The notes under the pieces were generated by a model. The model had not been told where the DNA came from, searched no databases, and worked only from the letters and a program-made list of their open reading frames with translations. The translations under genes were made by a program, and so were the position numbers. From the NCBI GenBank assembly GCA_938005745.1, contig CALLMM010000003.1:74572-138571 (forward strand): DNA of 64,000 nt, in the 5' to 3' direction. Source of the stretch: an uncultured Chthonomonadales bacterium (GTDB lineage: Bacteria > Armatimonadota > Chthonomonadetes > Chthonomonadales > CAJBBX01). Below are positions 40,952-49,686 of this stretch, piece after piece. Each line of letters opens with the position of its first letter. Positions within the stretch are counted from its first letter, which is position 1.

Positions 40952-43507
40952 CTAGGGGGAGTGTCCCAGCTTTTCGAGGGCTTTCTGCGCTCGCTCCGCC
41001 CAGAGCGGGGCGGACGTATCGGCTGCCGCCTTTTCGAGATGGGAGACAGCCTCCTCTTTTCGCCCCAGCGCTGCCAGCACCTCGCCGTATTTGGCATGGG
41101 TCTCGGTCAGTCCGGCTCCTCTCTGGTGCCTGAGCGCGAGCCGCAGGTATCTCTCCGCCTGTGAAAAGTCTCCTTTACGCTGATACATCTCCCCGAGCGT
41201 ATCCAGAATATTGCCGTCGCCGGGAGCAAGCTGATGGGCGCGTTTTGCGGCGTCGAGCGCCAGGTCGAGCTGACCGGAGTTAGCGTAGTTGTAAGCCATC
41301 TGGTTGTAGTAGTTTGCGCTGGCTACTCCCGGAGGAGGCGCGTTGAAAGGAGAGGGCTGCGCCGAGGAGGGGGGAGGCGTGTTCATCGGCAGCGGCGCGC
41401 GCGCATGTCGGGCATGGGGCAGATGCACAACCAGTAAATTGACGGCAAATGTCTGCGGACTCTCCTTCTCGATCTTCAACTCCATCACCGGATCGTAGAA
41501 CCAGCCGGTGAAGTAGAGGGTATTATCGGGCTGAGGCGTCGGTGTTGTGTTTACCGCCGGCTGGTATCCGCTCTGCGATCCGATGAGCGATGCCATCGCC
41601 TGCTGGATTCTCGCAGCTTCCTCTCGATTGGACGATCCGGCAGGGATGACCAGTTGGGCGGAGCCTCCCGCCTGAAAGGCGGAGATGTTCTCTGACCGGG
41701 TCTCTCCGGGAGCCATGCTCCCCAGAGGCTTCATCTCGCCTCGTATCGAGACCGAGCAGTCCTCCAGCGTGTAGGGTGTGTTGTTGGACACGCTCACCCG
41801 CACGGTTTTGCTGTCAACGGGCGATACCGACGCGGAGATGCCGCCATTGAGCCGGACGCTGCTCAAGAAGTCAAAGGTTCGCGTATCCCACATGTTGATG
41901 CGCGCGTTTCGCACGGTGGTATTTCCGTCGCGCTCGATGATGTAGTCGCTGCTAGCTTGCTGGATGCGATCCAGGCGCGTTGAAACTTCCGTCACCAGCG
42001 CAGACCTGTCGGCAAGGGAGAGAGAGTAGGCTGCCTGACGGGGAGAGAAGATCGAACTGACGGCGTAGGCAGAAAAGAAGTTCTCATTGGCGGCGCCCTC
42101 TATGATCGTGCAGTGGTTGAGGTGAAGCTGACCGCCTTTCATCGAGTAGCCGATCGCATATGCGCCGGCTGAGAATAACAGGATAACGATCGGCGCGGTA
42201 ATCCACGCCAGCTCCTTTCTGTCCCGCATACGCAGCAGAAAGTAGTTCACCGGCACAAGACAGAGGATGTAGGCGAGGAGGAATCCGCCGATAAACAGGA
42301 AGTCGGGAGCTTTGGTGGACTGCACTCCCGCCAGCGCATCCAGCAGAAGGTTCGCGCCAGAGTAGTCGTCCCGGTAACGATTGAAGCGGTTCGTTCTGCC
42401 GATACTGCTGAGAGAGAGGCGCACTCTGTCCAGAATACGCGGCTGCCCCTGCCCCTGCGAGAGGAAGTCCCTCCACATGACGGTCTGACCGGACCAGGCG
42501 CGCAGCTCCGGCGCGGCAACATCAAAGGCGGTAAAGATTACGCTTCCCAGCCCTTCACGTCTCAGAGAGATGAGTGGAAGGTTTTCATGCATACAGATCA
42601 TCGCGCCGTCCGGTTTCAACGCCCCGATAACCAGCGGCAGAGAGTTGACGCGGGGAGCGTTGACACCATAACGCATCCGGAGACCGGGCAGATCCCTCGC
42701 CTGCCGCACTTCGGTCGGCACAATGGGGAGCAGCTCTTTCAGGGCGTTGCTGCGATAGCGGTTAATATCTGACCCGCCGGAGATGACCAGAAGCCCCCCC
42801 TGCCGCGTCCACTGCACGATGGCATCCCACTGATCTTCCGTGAGGGTATCCAGCGGGAGATCGCCTATCAGGATCACATCCACCGCATTGTAGCCTGCCG
42901 GAGCGTCCGGAAGCAGGTTGGCGCGCGGATAGAGAACCCGTGTCAACTTCTGAACGGCAGACGAGGAGCCTCCCGCCGTTGGATTGAGCGCAGGACCGGA
43001 GGAGAAGGGGTTGATTGGAGGGGGAGAGGGATGCCGGAAGCCCAGATCCGTGCTGTTCAGAAAATTGAGTCCCGATTGATCTTGCGAAAGTGAAAGAAAT
43101 ATCAGCTGGGTCTCATCGAGCGGGATCGCGCCTTCGACCTTCTTCTCTACGGTAACCCGTCCGTTGACTATGAGCTGAACAGAGATCTCCGGTATGCCGC
43201 CGGAGGTGTTGTGCTGATAGTAGAAGACCCGCTGCTCATTGACCGGTCCGTCCGGCAGGCGCAGAGGCTGTGCATAGACATGGCGAAATTCGCTGCTCTT
43301 CACAACCAGTTGAAGGCTCGCTTCGGAGGCGCGCCCGGTTCCGCTCAGCCGGACGGTCAGCGGGGTCCATGCGTTGAGCCGGTAGGAGTTTTCAAATCCG
43401 GTATGGACATCCAGCGTTATGCTGGCGTGCGCGGCAGCGACAGACAACACCAGAAGTACAGACGCTGACATCCATCGCGCGCGCAGCATCCGGAGCGCAG
43501 CCTTCAT
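40952..43507 (-). CDS. Large exported membrane protein: beta-sandwich, GATase-like domain, TPR tail
   Basis: 851 residues. Signal peptide through residue ~28 (SVLLVLSVAAAHAS). N-terminal beta-sandwich to ~180; ~190-350 looks like the class I glutamine-amidotransferase-like fold (VDVILIGDLPLDTLTEDQWDAIVQWTRQGGLLVISGG) without its catalytic Cys in a nucleophile elbow; ~390-450 holds two membrane segments (FIGGFLLAYILCLVPVNYFLL, ITAPIVILLFSAGAYAIGYS). Further beta domain to ~660, then a Pro-rich linker and three or four tetratricopeptide repeats (YNYANSGQLDLALDAAKRAHQLAPGD). First gene of the MoxR/ABC cluster; GGAGG lies 9 nt before the ATG. Role unknown; GldG-like subunits share the dead GATase fold. 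Confidence 0.7.
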   Translation of the reverse strand: MKAALRMLRARWMSASVLLVLSVAAAHASITLDVHTGFENSYRLNAWTPLTVRLSGTGRASEASLQLVVKSSEFRHVYAQPLRLPDGPVNEQRVFYYQHNTSGGIPEISVQLIVNGRVTVEKKVEGAIPLDETQLIFLSLSQDQSGLNFLNSTDLGFRHPSPPPINPFSSGPALNPTAGGSSSAVQKLTRVLYPRANLLPDAPAGYNAVDVILIGDLPLDTLTEDQWDAIVQWTRQGGLLVISGGSDINRYRSNALKELLPIVPTEVRQARDLPGLRMRYGVNAPRVNSLPLVIGALKPDGAMICMHENLPLISLRREGLGSVIFTAFDVAAPELRAWSGQTVMWRDFLSQGQGQPRILDRVRLSLSSIGRTNRFNRYRDDYSGANLLLDALAGVQSTKAPDFLFIGGFLLAYILCLVPVNYFLLRMRDRKELAWITAPIVILLFSAGAYAIGYSMKGGQLHLNHCTIIEGAANENFFSAYAVSSIFSPRQAAYSLSLADRSALVTEVSTRLDRIQQASSDYIIERDGNTTVRNARINMWDTRTFDFLSSVRLNGGISASVSPVDSKTVRVSVSNNTPYTLEDCSVSIRGEMKPLGSMAPGETRSENISAFQAGGSAQLVIPAGSSNREEAARIQQAMASLIGSQSGYQPAVNTTPTPQPDNTLYFTGWFYDPVMELKIEKESPQTFAVNLLVVHLPHARHARAPLPMNTPPPSSAQPSPFNAPPPGVASANYYNQMAYNYANSGQLDLALDAAKRAHQLAPGDGNILDTLGEMYQRKGDFSQAERYLRLALRHQRGAGLTETHAKYGEVLAALGRKEEAVSHLEKAAADTSAPLWAERAQKALEKLGHSP

Positions 43508-43510
43508 GAA

Positions 43511-43528
43511 CTTCGCCTCCGAGCGAAG
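43511..43528 (-). promoter_or_regulatory. Small hairpin holding the ribosome site of the 40952-43507 gene
   Basis: CTTCGC and GCGAAG form a 6-bp stem with TCGGAG in the loop; GGAGG overlaps the loop and 3' stem directly before the ATG at 43507. Could dampen translation. Nothing else is clear in 43508-43598. Confidence 0.3.
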
Positions 43529-43598
43529 AGAGCTGTTAAAGAGGGTGTGTGCACGCTCGCATCTATCAATCAGGCTCGGTTACCGCCCGGGCGAGCCG

Positions 43599-44351
43599 CT
43601 AGCGCGCCGCCGATTCGAGCACCTCTTCCGGAATGTCGAAGTTGGCGTGCACCTTCTGCACATCATCGTGGTCTTCCAGCAGATCGAGCATCTTGAGAAG
43701 CTGCTGCGCCTCCTTCCCGTCTATCTTGACGGTGTTGTTCGGGATCATCACGACCTCTGCGGAGAGCAGAGAGATACCCGCCTGCTCCAGCGCCTCCTGA
43801 ACTTTCGCCAGATCGCCCGGAGCGGTGAACACCTCGTAGGTATCCTCCTGCGTTTTGACATCCTCTGCGCCGGCGTCCAGCGCGGCGGCGATCAGCGTGT
43901 CCTCATCAATGGCGGAGCGTTCGATCGTGATCATGCCCTGCGGGGGATTGAACATCCAGGCGACAGAGCCGCTCTCCCCGAGCCTGCCCCCATGCTTGCT
44001 GAAGATGCTGCGAATATCGGCAACCGTCCGATTTCGGTTATCGGTCGCGCACTCTACCAGAACCGCCACGCCGTTCGGACCGTATCCCTCGTAGGTGATC
44101 TCCTCGAAGTTTGCGCCTTCGATCTCGCCCGTGCCTCGCTGGATCGCGCTCTTGATCTTCTCCTGCGGCATCGAGTTTTCGCGCGCTTTCTGAATGGCGA
44201 GCCTCAACCGGTTGTTATTGTCCGGGTTCCCGCCTCCCTGCTTCGCCGCGATGATAATTTCGCGCGATAATTTCGTAAATTTCGCTCCGCGCTCCGCATC
44301 CATCTTCCCTTTGCGAAGACGGATGTTGTGCCATTTTGAGTGTCCGGACAT
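43599..44351 (-). CDS. yebC: YebC/PmpR-family translation or transcription regulator
   Basis: 250 residues, full length. N-terminus SGHSKWHNIRLRKGKMDAERG is a hallmark, followed by FTKLSREIIIAAKQGG, NNRLRLAIQKARENSMPQEKIKSAIQRG and GYGPNGVAVLVECATDNRNRTVADIRSIFSKHGG. The last domain (LLSAEVVMIPNNTVKIDGKEAQQLLKMLDLLEDHDDVQKVHAN) completes three domains. The family has been described as DNA-binding regulators and, more recently, as ribosome-associated factors that relieve stalls. The promoter at 44402-44430 serves it; gene is monocistronic. Confidence 0.93.
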   Translation of the reverse strand: MSGHSKWHNIRLRKGKMDAERGAKFTKLSREIIIAAKQGGGNPDNNNRLRLAIQKARENSMPQEKIKSAIQRGTGEIEGANFEEITYEGYGPNGVAVLVECATDNRNRTVADIRSIFSKHGGRLGESGSVAWMFNPPQGMITIERSAIDEDTLIAAALDAGAEDVKTQEDTYEVFTAPGDLAKVQEALEQAGISLLSAEVVMIPNNTVKIDGKEAQQLLKMLDLLEDHDDVQKVHANFDIPEEVLESAAR

Positions 44352-44401
44352 GCTCCGGTTACCTCCTTCTGCGGCATTTCACCTCTTCTTGAGAACACTC
44401 G

Positions 44402-44430
44402 ATTATATCTCAAATAGTCTCGTTTGTCAA
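44402..44430 (-). promoter_or_regulatory. Perfect-consensus promoter for yebC
   Basis: Minus strand TTGACA (44425-44430), 17 bp spacer, TATAAT (44402-44407). Start expected near 44395, ~45 nt before the start. Confidence 0.85.
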
Positions 44431-44507
44431 AATGGTCCCGCGTCGTCAGGCGCGTCTGTCCGCAGGCGTAAACGCTGAAAAAACGAGCGAGCAGACGGTT
44501 CGCGCGG

Positions 44508-44536
44508 TTGACCTGATCTCGATTCTGTGTTATCCT
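44508..44536 (+). promoter_or_regulatory. Promoter for der-glnE-plsY
   Basis: TTGACC (44508-44513), 17 bp spacer, TATCCT (44531-44536), with the ATG of der at 44568 after GGGAGGGG. Divergent from the yebC promoter. Confidence 0.6.
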
Positions 44537-44567
44537 CAGTGTAGTTTCGAGAAGGGAGGGGTGATAC

Positions 44568-45923
44568 ATGGCTATGCCGCTGGTTGCCGTTGTGGGACGA
44601 CCGAATGTCGGCAAATCCACCCTGTTTAATCGGCTGGTTGGAAAGCGAATCGCCATCGTGGAAGATACGCCCGGCATCACCCGCGACCGTCTCTATGCTC
44701 CTGTGGAGTGGCAGAATCGCGAGTTTACGCTGATTGATACGGGCGGGATCGTGCTCAACGAGGACGATCCGCTCACCGTTCAGGTGCGACAGCAGGCGCA
44801 GATCGCCATGGAGGAGGCGGACGCTATCCTCTTTGTCTGCGATGCCGGCGACGGCATCATGCCTGCCGACTACGATCTGGCGGATGCGCTTCGCGGCTCC
44901 AAAACGCCGGTCTTTCTGGTGGTGAATAAGGCGGATAATACCCGGCAGATGCAGGAAGCCATCGAGTTCTACGGGCTGGGGATGGGGAAGGTCTATACCG
45001 TCTCCGCCATTCATGGAATGGGTTTCGGAGAGCTGCTGGACGATCTCGTGGCGGTGCTGCCGGAAGCCACCGAACTGGATGAGGACGATGAGACGGTGCG
45101 TCTGGCGATTATCGGACGCCCGAATGTCGGCAAGTCCTCGCTGACCAACGCGATTTTAGGCGAGGACCGCGTGATCGTCAGTCCCATTCCCGGAACGACC
45201 CGGGACGCCATTGACACGCGGCTGGAACGCGATGGTCAGAAGATACTGCTGATTGACACCGCCGGGATCCGCCGCTCCGGAAAGATACAGGGAAGCGTGG
45301 AGTACTACACCGTGCTTCGCGCAAAGACCGCGATTGAGCGGTGTCATGTGGGAGTCGTGGTGATTGACGGTCAGGAGGGCTTGACCGACGGAGATAAGCG
45401 CGTCGCCGGGTTCGCGCACGAGGCGGGGCGCGCCTGCGTCATCGCCGTCAACAAGTGGGATCTGGCAGACCCGGGCATCGTAGAGGGGAAGAAGCCGGAT
45501 CGCGCCCTGATGGAGTCTTTCACCGCCGATTTCCGCAGACAGGTGCCCTTCCTGGAGTATGCGCCTCTGGTCTTCTGCTCGGCGGAGCACCGCTTCGCGG
45601 TCTCCTCCGTGCTGGATACCTCTCTGACAGCTGCCGCCAATCATGCCCATCGCATACCGACCGGTCTCCTCAACCGCCTGATGCGGGATGCGGTGGAGAT
45701 GCGTCCGCGCATGGAGCGAGGGAAGCAGTTCAAGATCTACTATGCGACCATGCCTCGCGTACAGCCGCCGACGGTGCTGCTCTTTGTTAACGATCCGGCG
45801 TTGATGCACTTCACCTATCAGCGGTACCTGGAGAATCAGATTCGCAAATCCTTCCCGCTGGAGGGAACTCCCATCGTGATTCGTGCGCGCAAAGCGGAGA
45901 ATACGGAAAAGAGCGCGGCTTGA
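44568..45923 (+). CDS. der: Ribosome biogenesis GTPase Der (EngA)
   Basis: 451 residues, two tandem G domains and a KH-like C-terminal domain. G1 motifs [16 protein letters not shown] and [17 protein letters not shown]3 DTGGIV and DTAGIR, G4 NKAD and NKWD are all present. The C-terminal KH-like part ([59 protein letters not shown]) ends typically. It assembles the 50S subunit in the cytoplasm. GGGAGGGG precedes the start; it heads the three-gene run der-glnE-plsY and its stop is 1 bp from the glnE start. Confidence 0.96.
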   Translation: MAMPLVAVVGRPNVGKSTLFNRLVGKRIAIVEDTPGITRDRLYAPVEWQNREFTLIDTGGIVLNEDDPLTVQVRQQAQIAMEEADAILFVCDAGDGIMPADYDLADALRGSKTPVFLVVNKADNTRQMQEAIEFYGLGMGKVYTVSAIHGMGFGELLDDLVAVLPEATELDEDDETVRLAIIGRPNVGKSSLTNAILGEDRVIVSPIPGTTRDAIDTRLERDGQKILLIDTAGIRRSGKIQGSVEYYTVLRAKTAIERCHVGVVVIDGQEGLTDGDKRVAGFAHEAGRACVIAVNKWDLADPGIVEGKKPDRALMESFTADFRRQVPFLEYAPLVFCSAEHRFAVSSVLDTSLTAAANHAHRIPTGLLNRLMRDAVEMRPRMERGKQFKIYYATMPRVQPPTVLLFVNDPALMHFTYQRYLENQIRKSFPLEGTPIVIRARKAENTEKSAA

Positions 45924-45924
45924 G

Positions 45925-48900
45925 ATGAACGACCCGCGACCCCTGGATTCGGTCACCTCGGAAGAACTGACCGCGTTGGGGTTTGCCGACCCGACACGGG
46001 CACAGAGGATTCTTGTTTCGCTGGCGGGACAGGGGGTTACGGATGACATTCTGGAGCAGCTCCTTCCCTCGCTGCTCCCCGCGCTTGCGGGCAGCCCGGA
46101 CCCGGACCGCGCGCTGAACAACTTCGAACGTTGGTCGCGCGCCGTTACCAGCCGCTACACACAGTTTCAGTTTCTGCTGCGCCATCCCGCCGCGCTGGAG
46201 ATACTGCTGACCGTCTGCGGAGTCAGTCAGTATTTTGCCGACATCCTCATCCGGAATCCGGAGTACTTCGAGATCCTCGCCGATCCGGACCTGCGGGGGG
46301 GCGAACGCGATGTGCGTCAGGCAGCTGCGCTCTACCGCAACCTCTCCCGTTTTGTGGATTTCCTCTCCAACCCCGATCTGAAGCTGGAGGCGATGCGTCG
46401 TTTCAAGCAGCGCGAACTGCTGCGTATCGGCGCACGCGACATTCTCGGTCTCTCCGATATGCCCCAGACCGCGCGCGAATTCTCCGAACTGGCGGACGCC
46501 TGCGTGCAGAAGTGTTACGAGATCGGGCTGGCAACCCTGACGCAGAGATATGGAGAGGATGCCGCGATCCCGTTCTGTGTGATCGGAATGGGGAAACTGG
46601 GCGGAAGCGAACTGAACTACTCCAGCGATATAGACCTGATATTCGTATGCGGAGACACGCCGGAGGGAGATGCCAACGACGGCTCTGACCGCTCCCGTCG
46701 CTCCATGACCTTCGCGCTGAAGCTCGCCGAGTACATCGTCAACGCCCTTTCGCGCAACATGCAGAACGGACACCTGTTCCGGGTGGATATGCGGCTGCGC
46801 CCCGAAGGTCGTTTCGGACCTCTGGTTCGTACGCTCTCCTCCTACCGCTCCTACTATGAGAGCTGGGCGGAGCCGTGGGAGAAACAGGCGCTGTTGAAAG
46901 CCCGCCCGATCGCCGGTGATACGCGCCTTGGCGAATCGTTTCAGAAGCTTGTCGCCGGATATATCTATCCGCGCAGCGTAACCGCCGACTTCGTGAAGGC
47001 GATCCGGATCAACAAGGAGCGCATCGAGAAGAAGGCGGAGCTGGAGAACCGCACCCTGACCGATGTGAAGATCGGACTGGGCGGCATCCGCGACATCGAG
47101 TTTATCGCGCAGCTTCTGCAGCTTGAGCTTGGCGGTCGCTTTCCGCTTCTGAGAACCACGAACACGCTGGAGGCGCTCTCTCGTCTGCGGCAAGCCGGCT
47201 TCCTCACATCTCAGGAGGCGAGGGAGCTTACGGAGGACTATATCTTCCTCCGCAACGTCGAGCATCGTCTGCAGATCCTCTACGACCGTCAGACGCAGGC
47301 GATCCCGACCGACCCGGAGGAGCGTCGGCTTCTCGCCAGGCGCATGGGTTATCTGGATCGGGAGAGCTTCGATCACGACTATCGCCGGCGCACGCACCGT
47401 GTGCGCGAACATTTTGAGTCGCTCTTCTACGGCTCGCGCCATGAAAAATCCGTGACGGAGGCGGATCAGTGGCGATCTCTGCTGATGAATGTGGAGACGC
47501 TGGAAGCCCGAGAGGTTATCCTGAGCCGGCTTGCCTCCGCAGGGTTTCAGGAGCCGAAACGCGCCTATCAGTTTCTCAAAAATCTCGCCTATGGCGGCGA
47601 CTACGGTATGGAAGACCCGGAGGCGCGGGAGCAGTTTCGCCTGTTTGGAGGGCATCTGATCGAAGCCTGTCGGATAACCGGCGATCCAGACAACGCCCTG
47701 TCCGGGATGGAGCACTTTCTGCATGCCTCCCCAAACCGTTCTCAGGACTACCTCTCGCTCACCGAAAATGAGGAGCTGCTGGAGCGGCTCTGCCGGCTGG
47801 CGGCGGGCAGTCTGCCCCTGATGCAGTCGCTGTCGCGACATCCGGAGTGGCTGGATATGCTGGTCAGCGAGGAGGCGCTTGAGCCGACGGAGAAGAGCCG
47901 TGAGCAGTCGGCGGAAGAGCTGAAACACCGCCTGAAGGCGGTCAAATCGGAGAAGAGTTTCTGGGATGCCCTTGCGCTCTACATTCAACGCGAGAGGCTG
48001 CGGATCGGCGCGAGAGATATCTGGGGGATCGCCGATCCGCAGATGACCATCCACGAGTTGAGCGCGCTGGCGGACGCCTCTATTGAGGCTATTCTGAACT
48101 ATGCCATACAGAACGCGCAAAGTCAGGGGCAGTCGGAGGCGACTCGCTCCGCACTGGAGAGCGCTGCCGTCATCGGACTGGGAAAACTGGGTGGTCGAGA
48201 GGTTGGGTACGGATCGGACTGGGATATCCTGATTGTATACGGCGACAGTGAGGAGGAGGAGACCGCGCGGGAGCGTCACGAGGCGGTCAATGCGCTGGCG
48301 GAGTTCATGCTGTCCGCTTCGCAGGCTTTGAGAACGCGCGGCGCGCCGGTGGAGATAGATGCGCGTCTTCGTCCAGAGGGACGGTTTGGCGCGCTGGCAC
48401 GATCTGTTTTGGAGTACTTGAAGTACTATTCCCGGCAGTCGCTCACCTGGGAGAGGCAGGTGCTGGTGAAGGCGCGCCATGTAGCCGGGTGTCACGAGAC
48501 GGCGAAACGGTACCTGCGGGGCGTGCACCGTATTCTCTACGCGGAGCCGCTCTCTCCGGATGATCGGGGCGAGATCATCGCAATGAAACGGCGCATCGAG
48601 CGGGAGCGTTTGAAGCTGGAAGAGCGTTTTTCAGACATCAAACTCGGGCACGGGGGGATGAGCGATATTGAGTTCACCGTGCAGCTCTGTCAGCTTCAGG
48701 CAGGTTCAACCTTTCCGCAGACCCGGACGACGGAGACGCTGGATGCGCTCTATGCGCTGAGCGAGGCGGGCGTTATCCCCAAGCCCGACGCCGCCCGTCT
48801 GGCGGAGACCTACTCCTTCTGGACGGCTATTCGCAACCGTCTGACCCTGCTGGGAGGTCTGGCGAACGATGTGCTGCCCGCCGATCCTCGCCGCCTGCGC

Positions 48901-49029
48901 GCGCTGGCTATCGGACTGGGGGCGGCGGATATGCAGGAAGAGAGCGCGGAGACGCTCTTTAAACGCCGGTTTGAGGAACGCATGCGTGAAACGCGCGCCG
49001 TCATAGCCAGACTCTTTTATGGAGAGTGA
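45925..49029 (+). CDS. glnE: Glutamine synthetase adenylyltransferase/deadenylase
   Basis: 1034 residues from the ATG at 45925. Two nucleotidyltransferase-like halves: the N-terminal deadenylase half has GMGKLGGSELNYSSDID, the C-terminal adenylylation half has GLGKLGGREVGYGSDWD; both keep the metal-binding Asp pair. Each is followed by the GlnD-type helical domain (KIGLGGIRDIEFIAQLLQLELG, IKLGHGGMSDIEFTVQLCQLQAG). It adenylylates or deadenylylates a Tyr of GlnA to set nitrogen assimilation. The start lies directly after the der stop; end overlaps the upstream part of plsY by 3 bp of untranslated lead. GlnA and PII genes are not in the window. Confidence 0.93.
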   Translation: MNDPRPLDSVTSEELTALGFADPTRAQRILVSLAGQGVTDDILEQLLPSLLPALAGSPDPDRALNNFERWSRAVTSRYTQFQFLLRHPAALEILLTVCGVSQYFADILIRNPEYFEILADPDLRGGERDVRQAAALYRNLSRFVDFLSNPDLKLEAMRRFKQRELLRIGARDILGLSDMPQTAREFSELADACVQKCYEIGLATLTQRYGEDAAIPFCVIGMGKLGGSELNYSSDIDLIFVCGDTPEGDANDGSDRSRRSMTFALKLAEYIVNALSRNMQNGHLFRVDMRLRPEGRFGPLVRTLSSYRSYYESWAEPWEKQALLKARPIAGDTRLGESFQKLVAGYIYPRSVTADFVKAIRINKERIEKKAELENRTLTDVKIGLGGIRDIEFIAQLLQLELGGRFPLLRTTNTLEALSRLRQAGFLTSQEARELTEDYIFLRNVEHRLQILYDRQTQAIPTDPEERRLLARRMGYLDRESFDHDYRRRTHRVREHFESLFYGSRHEKSVTEADQWRSLLMNVETLEAREVILSRLASAGFQEPKRAYQFLKNLAYGGDYGMEDPEAREQFRLFGGHLIEACRITGDPDNALSGMEHFLHASPNRSQDYLSLTENEELLERLCRLAAGSLPLMQSLSRHPEWLDMLVSEEALEPTEKSREQSAEELKHRLKAVKSEKSFWDALALYIQRERLRIGARDIWGIADPQMTIHELSALADASIEAILNYAIQNAQSQGQSEATRSALESAAVIGLGKLGGREVGYGSDWDILIVYGDSEEEETARERHEAVNALAEFMLSASQALRTRGAPVEIDARLRPEGRFGALARSVLEYLKYYSRQSLTWERQVLVKARHVAGCHETAKRYLRGVHRILYAEPLSPDDRGEIIAMKRRIERERLKLEERFSDIKLGHGGMSDIEFTVQLCQLQAGSTFPQTRTTETLDALYALSEAGVIPKPDAARLAETYSFWTAIRNRLTLLGGLANDVLPADPRRLRALAIGLGAADMQEESAETLFKRRFEERMRETRAVIARLFYGE

Positions 49030-49031
49030 GG

Positions 49032-49673
49032 ATGACACCTGTTCTGATTCTGATCGGCAGCTACCTGTTAGGAGCGATTCCGGTCGGGCTGCTTATTGCG
49101 AAATGGTGGGCAGGCATTGACGTTCGGCAGCATGGAAGCGGAAACATCGGCGCAACCAATGTCTATCGCGTGGTGGGGAAGAAGGCGGGGATCGTCGTTT
49201 TCATTCTTGACGTATTGAAAGGACTGATTCCGCCGGTCGTGGCGCAGTTGCTGCACGTCTCCGTGCTCTGGCAGGTGCTTGCGGGACTGATGGCGATCCT
49301 TGGGCACACCTTCTCCCCGTTTCTCGGATTCAAAGGAGGGAAGGGGGTCGCTACCGGGCTGGGCGTACTGTTCGGTATCTCCTGGAAGGTCGGGCTGGGC
49401 GGCTGGATCGTCTGGGGAGTGACGCTGCTCATCAGCGGATATGTCTCACTCGGCTCCATCCTCGCCTGCATCTCTCTGGTTGTCCTGACGCTGATTTTCC
49501 ATCCGGGGGACTATGTGCGCCTGCTCTTCTGCACGGCGATCTGCGCGCTGGGAATATTCAACCATCGCGCCAACATTCGACGCCTGCTCAACGGCACGGA
49601 GAGCAGTTTCAAAAAGAGAAAGCAGGAGATGGCGGCGGCGGCGAAAGAGGCGGAGCATCGGAGCGGAGGCTAG
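49032..49673 (+). CDS. plsY: Acyl-phosphate:glycerol-3-phosphate acyltransferase
   Basis: 213 residues, five or so membrane segments, the normal size. It starts lysophosphatidate synthesis from acyl phosphate in the inner membrane. Motifs: GSYLLGAIPVGLL, HGSGNIGATNVYRVVGKKAG (motif 1), GHTFSPFLGFKGGKGVATGLGVLFG (motif 2) and FNHRANIRRLLNGTE (motif 3). The ATG at 49032, with GGAG seven bases upstream, is preferred over a GTG at 49026. It follows glnE within 2 bp of the stop; the der-plsY pair is common elsewhere, but with glnE in between here. Confidence 0.92.
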   Translation: MTPVLILIGSYLLGAIPVGLLIAKWWAGIDVRQHGSGNIGATNVYRVVGKKAGIVVFILDVLKGLIPPVVAQLLHVSVLWQVLAGLMAILGHTFSPFLGFKGGKGVATGLGVLFGISWKVGLGGWIVWGVTLLISGYVSLGSILACISLVVLTLIFHPGDYVRLLFCTAICALGIFNHRANIRRLLNGTESSFKKRKQEMAAAAKEAEHRSGG

Positions 49674-49686
49674 CCGCCTCTGCTCC
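49660..49686. terminator. Hairpin filling the gap between plsY and the D-aminoacylase
   Basis: GGAGCGGAGGC (49660-49670) pairs with 49676-49686 over 11 bp with one G-T wobble and a 5-nt loop. It spans the plsY stop and ends directly before the stop of the convergent gene. It has no T-run, so it may be only partly effective. Confidence 0.4.

Noticed and set aside
45811..48528. A 905-codon open frame on the minus strand across glnE
   Set aside because: It is the antisense shadow of glnE. The glnE frame has clear motifs, while the shadow is Arg/Leu/Gln-rich with no domain.
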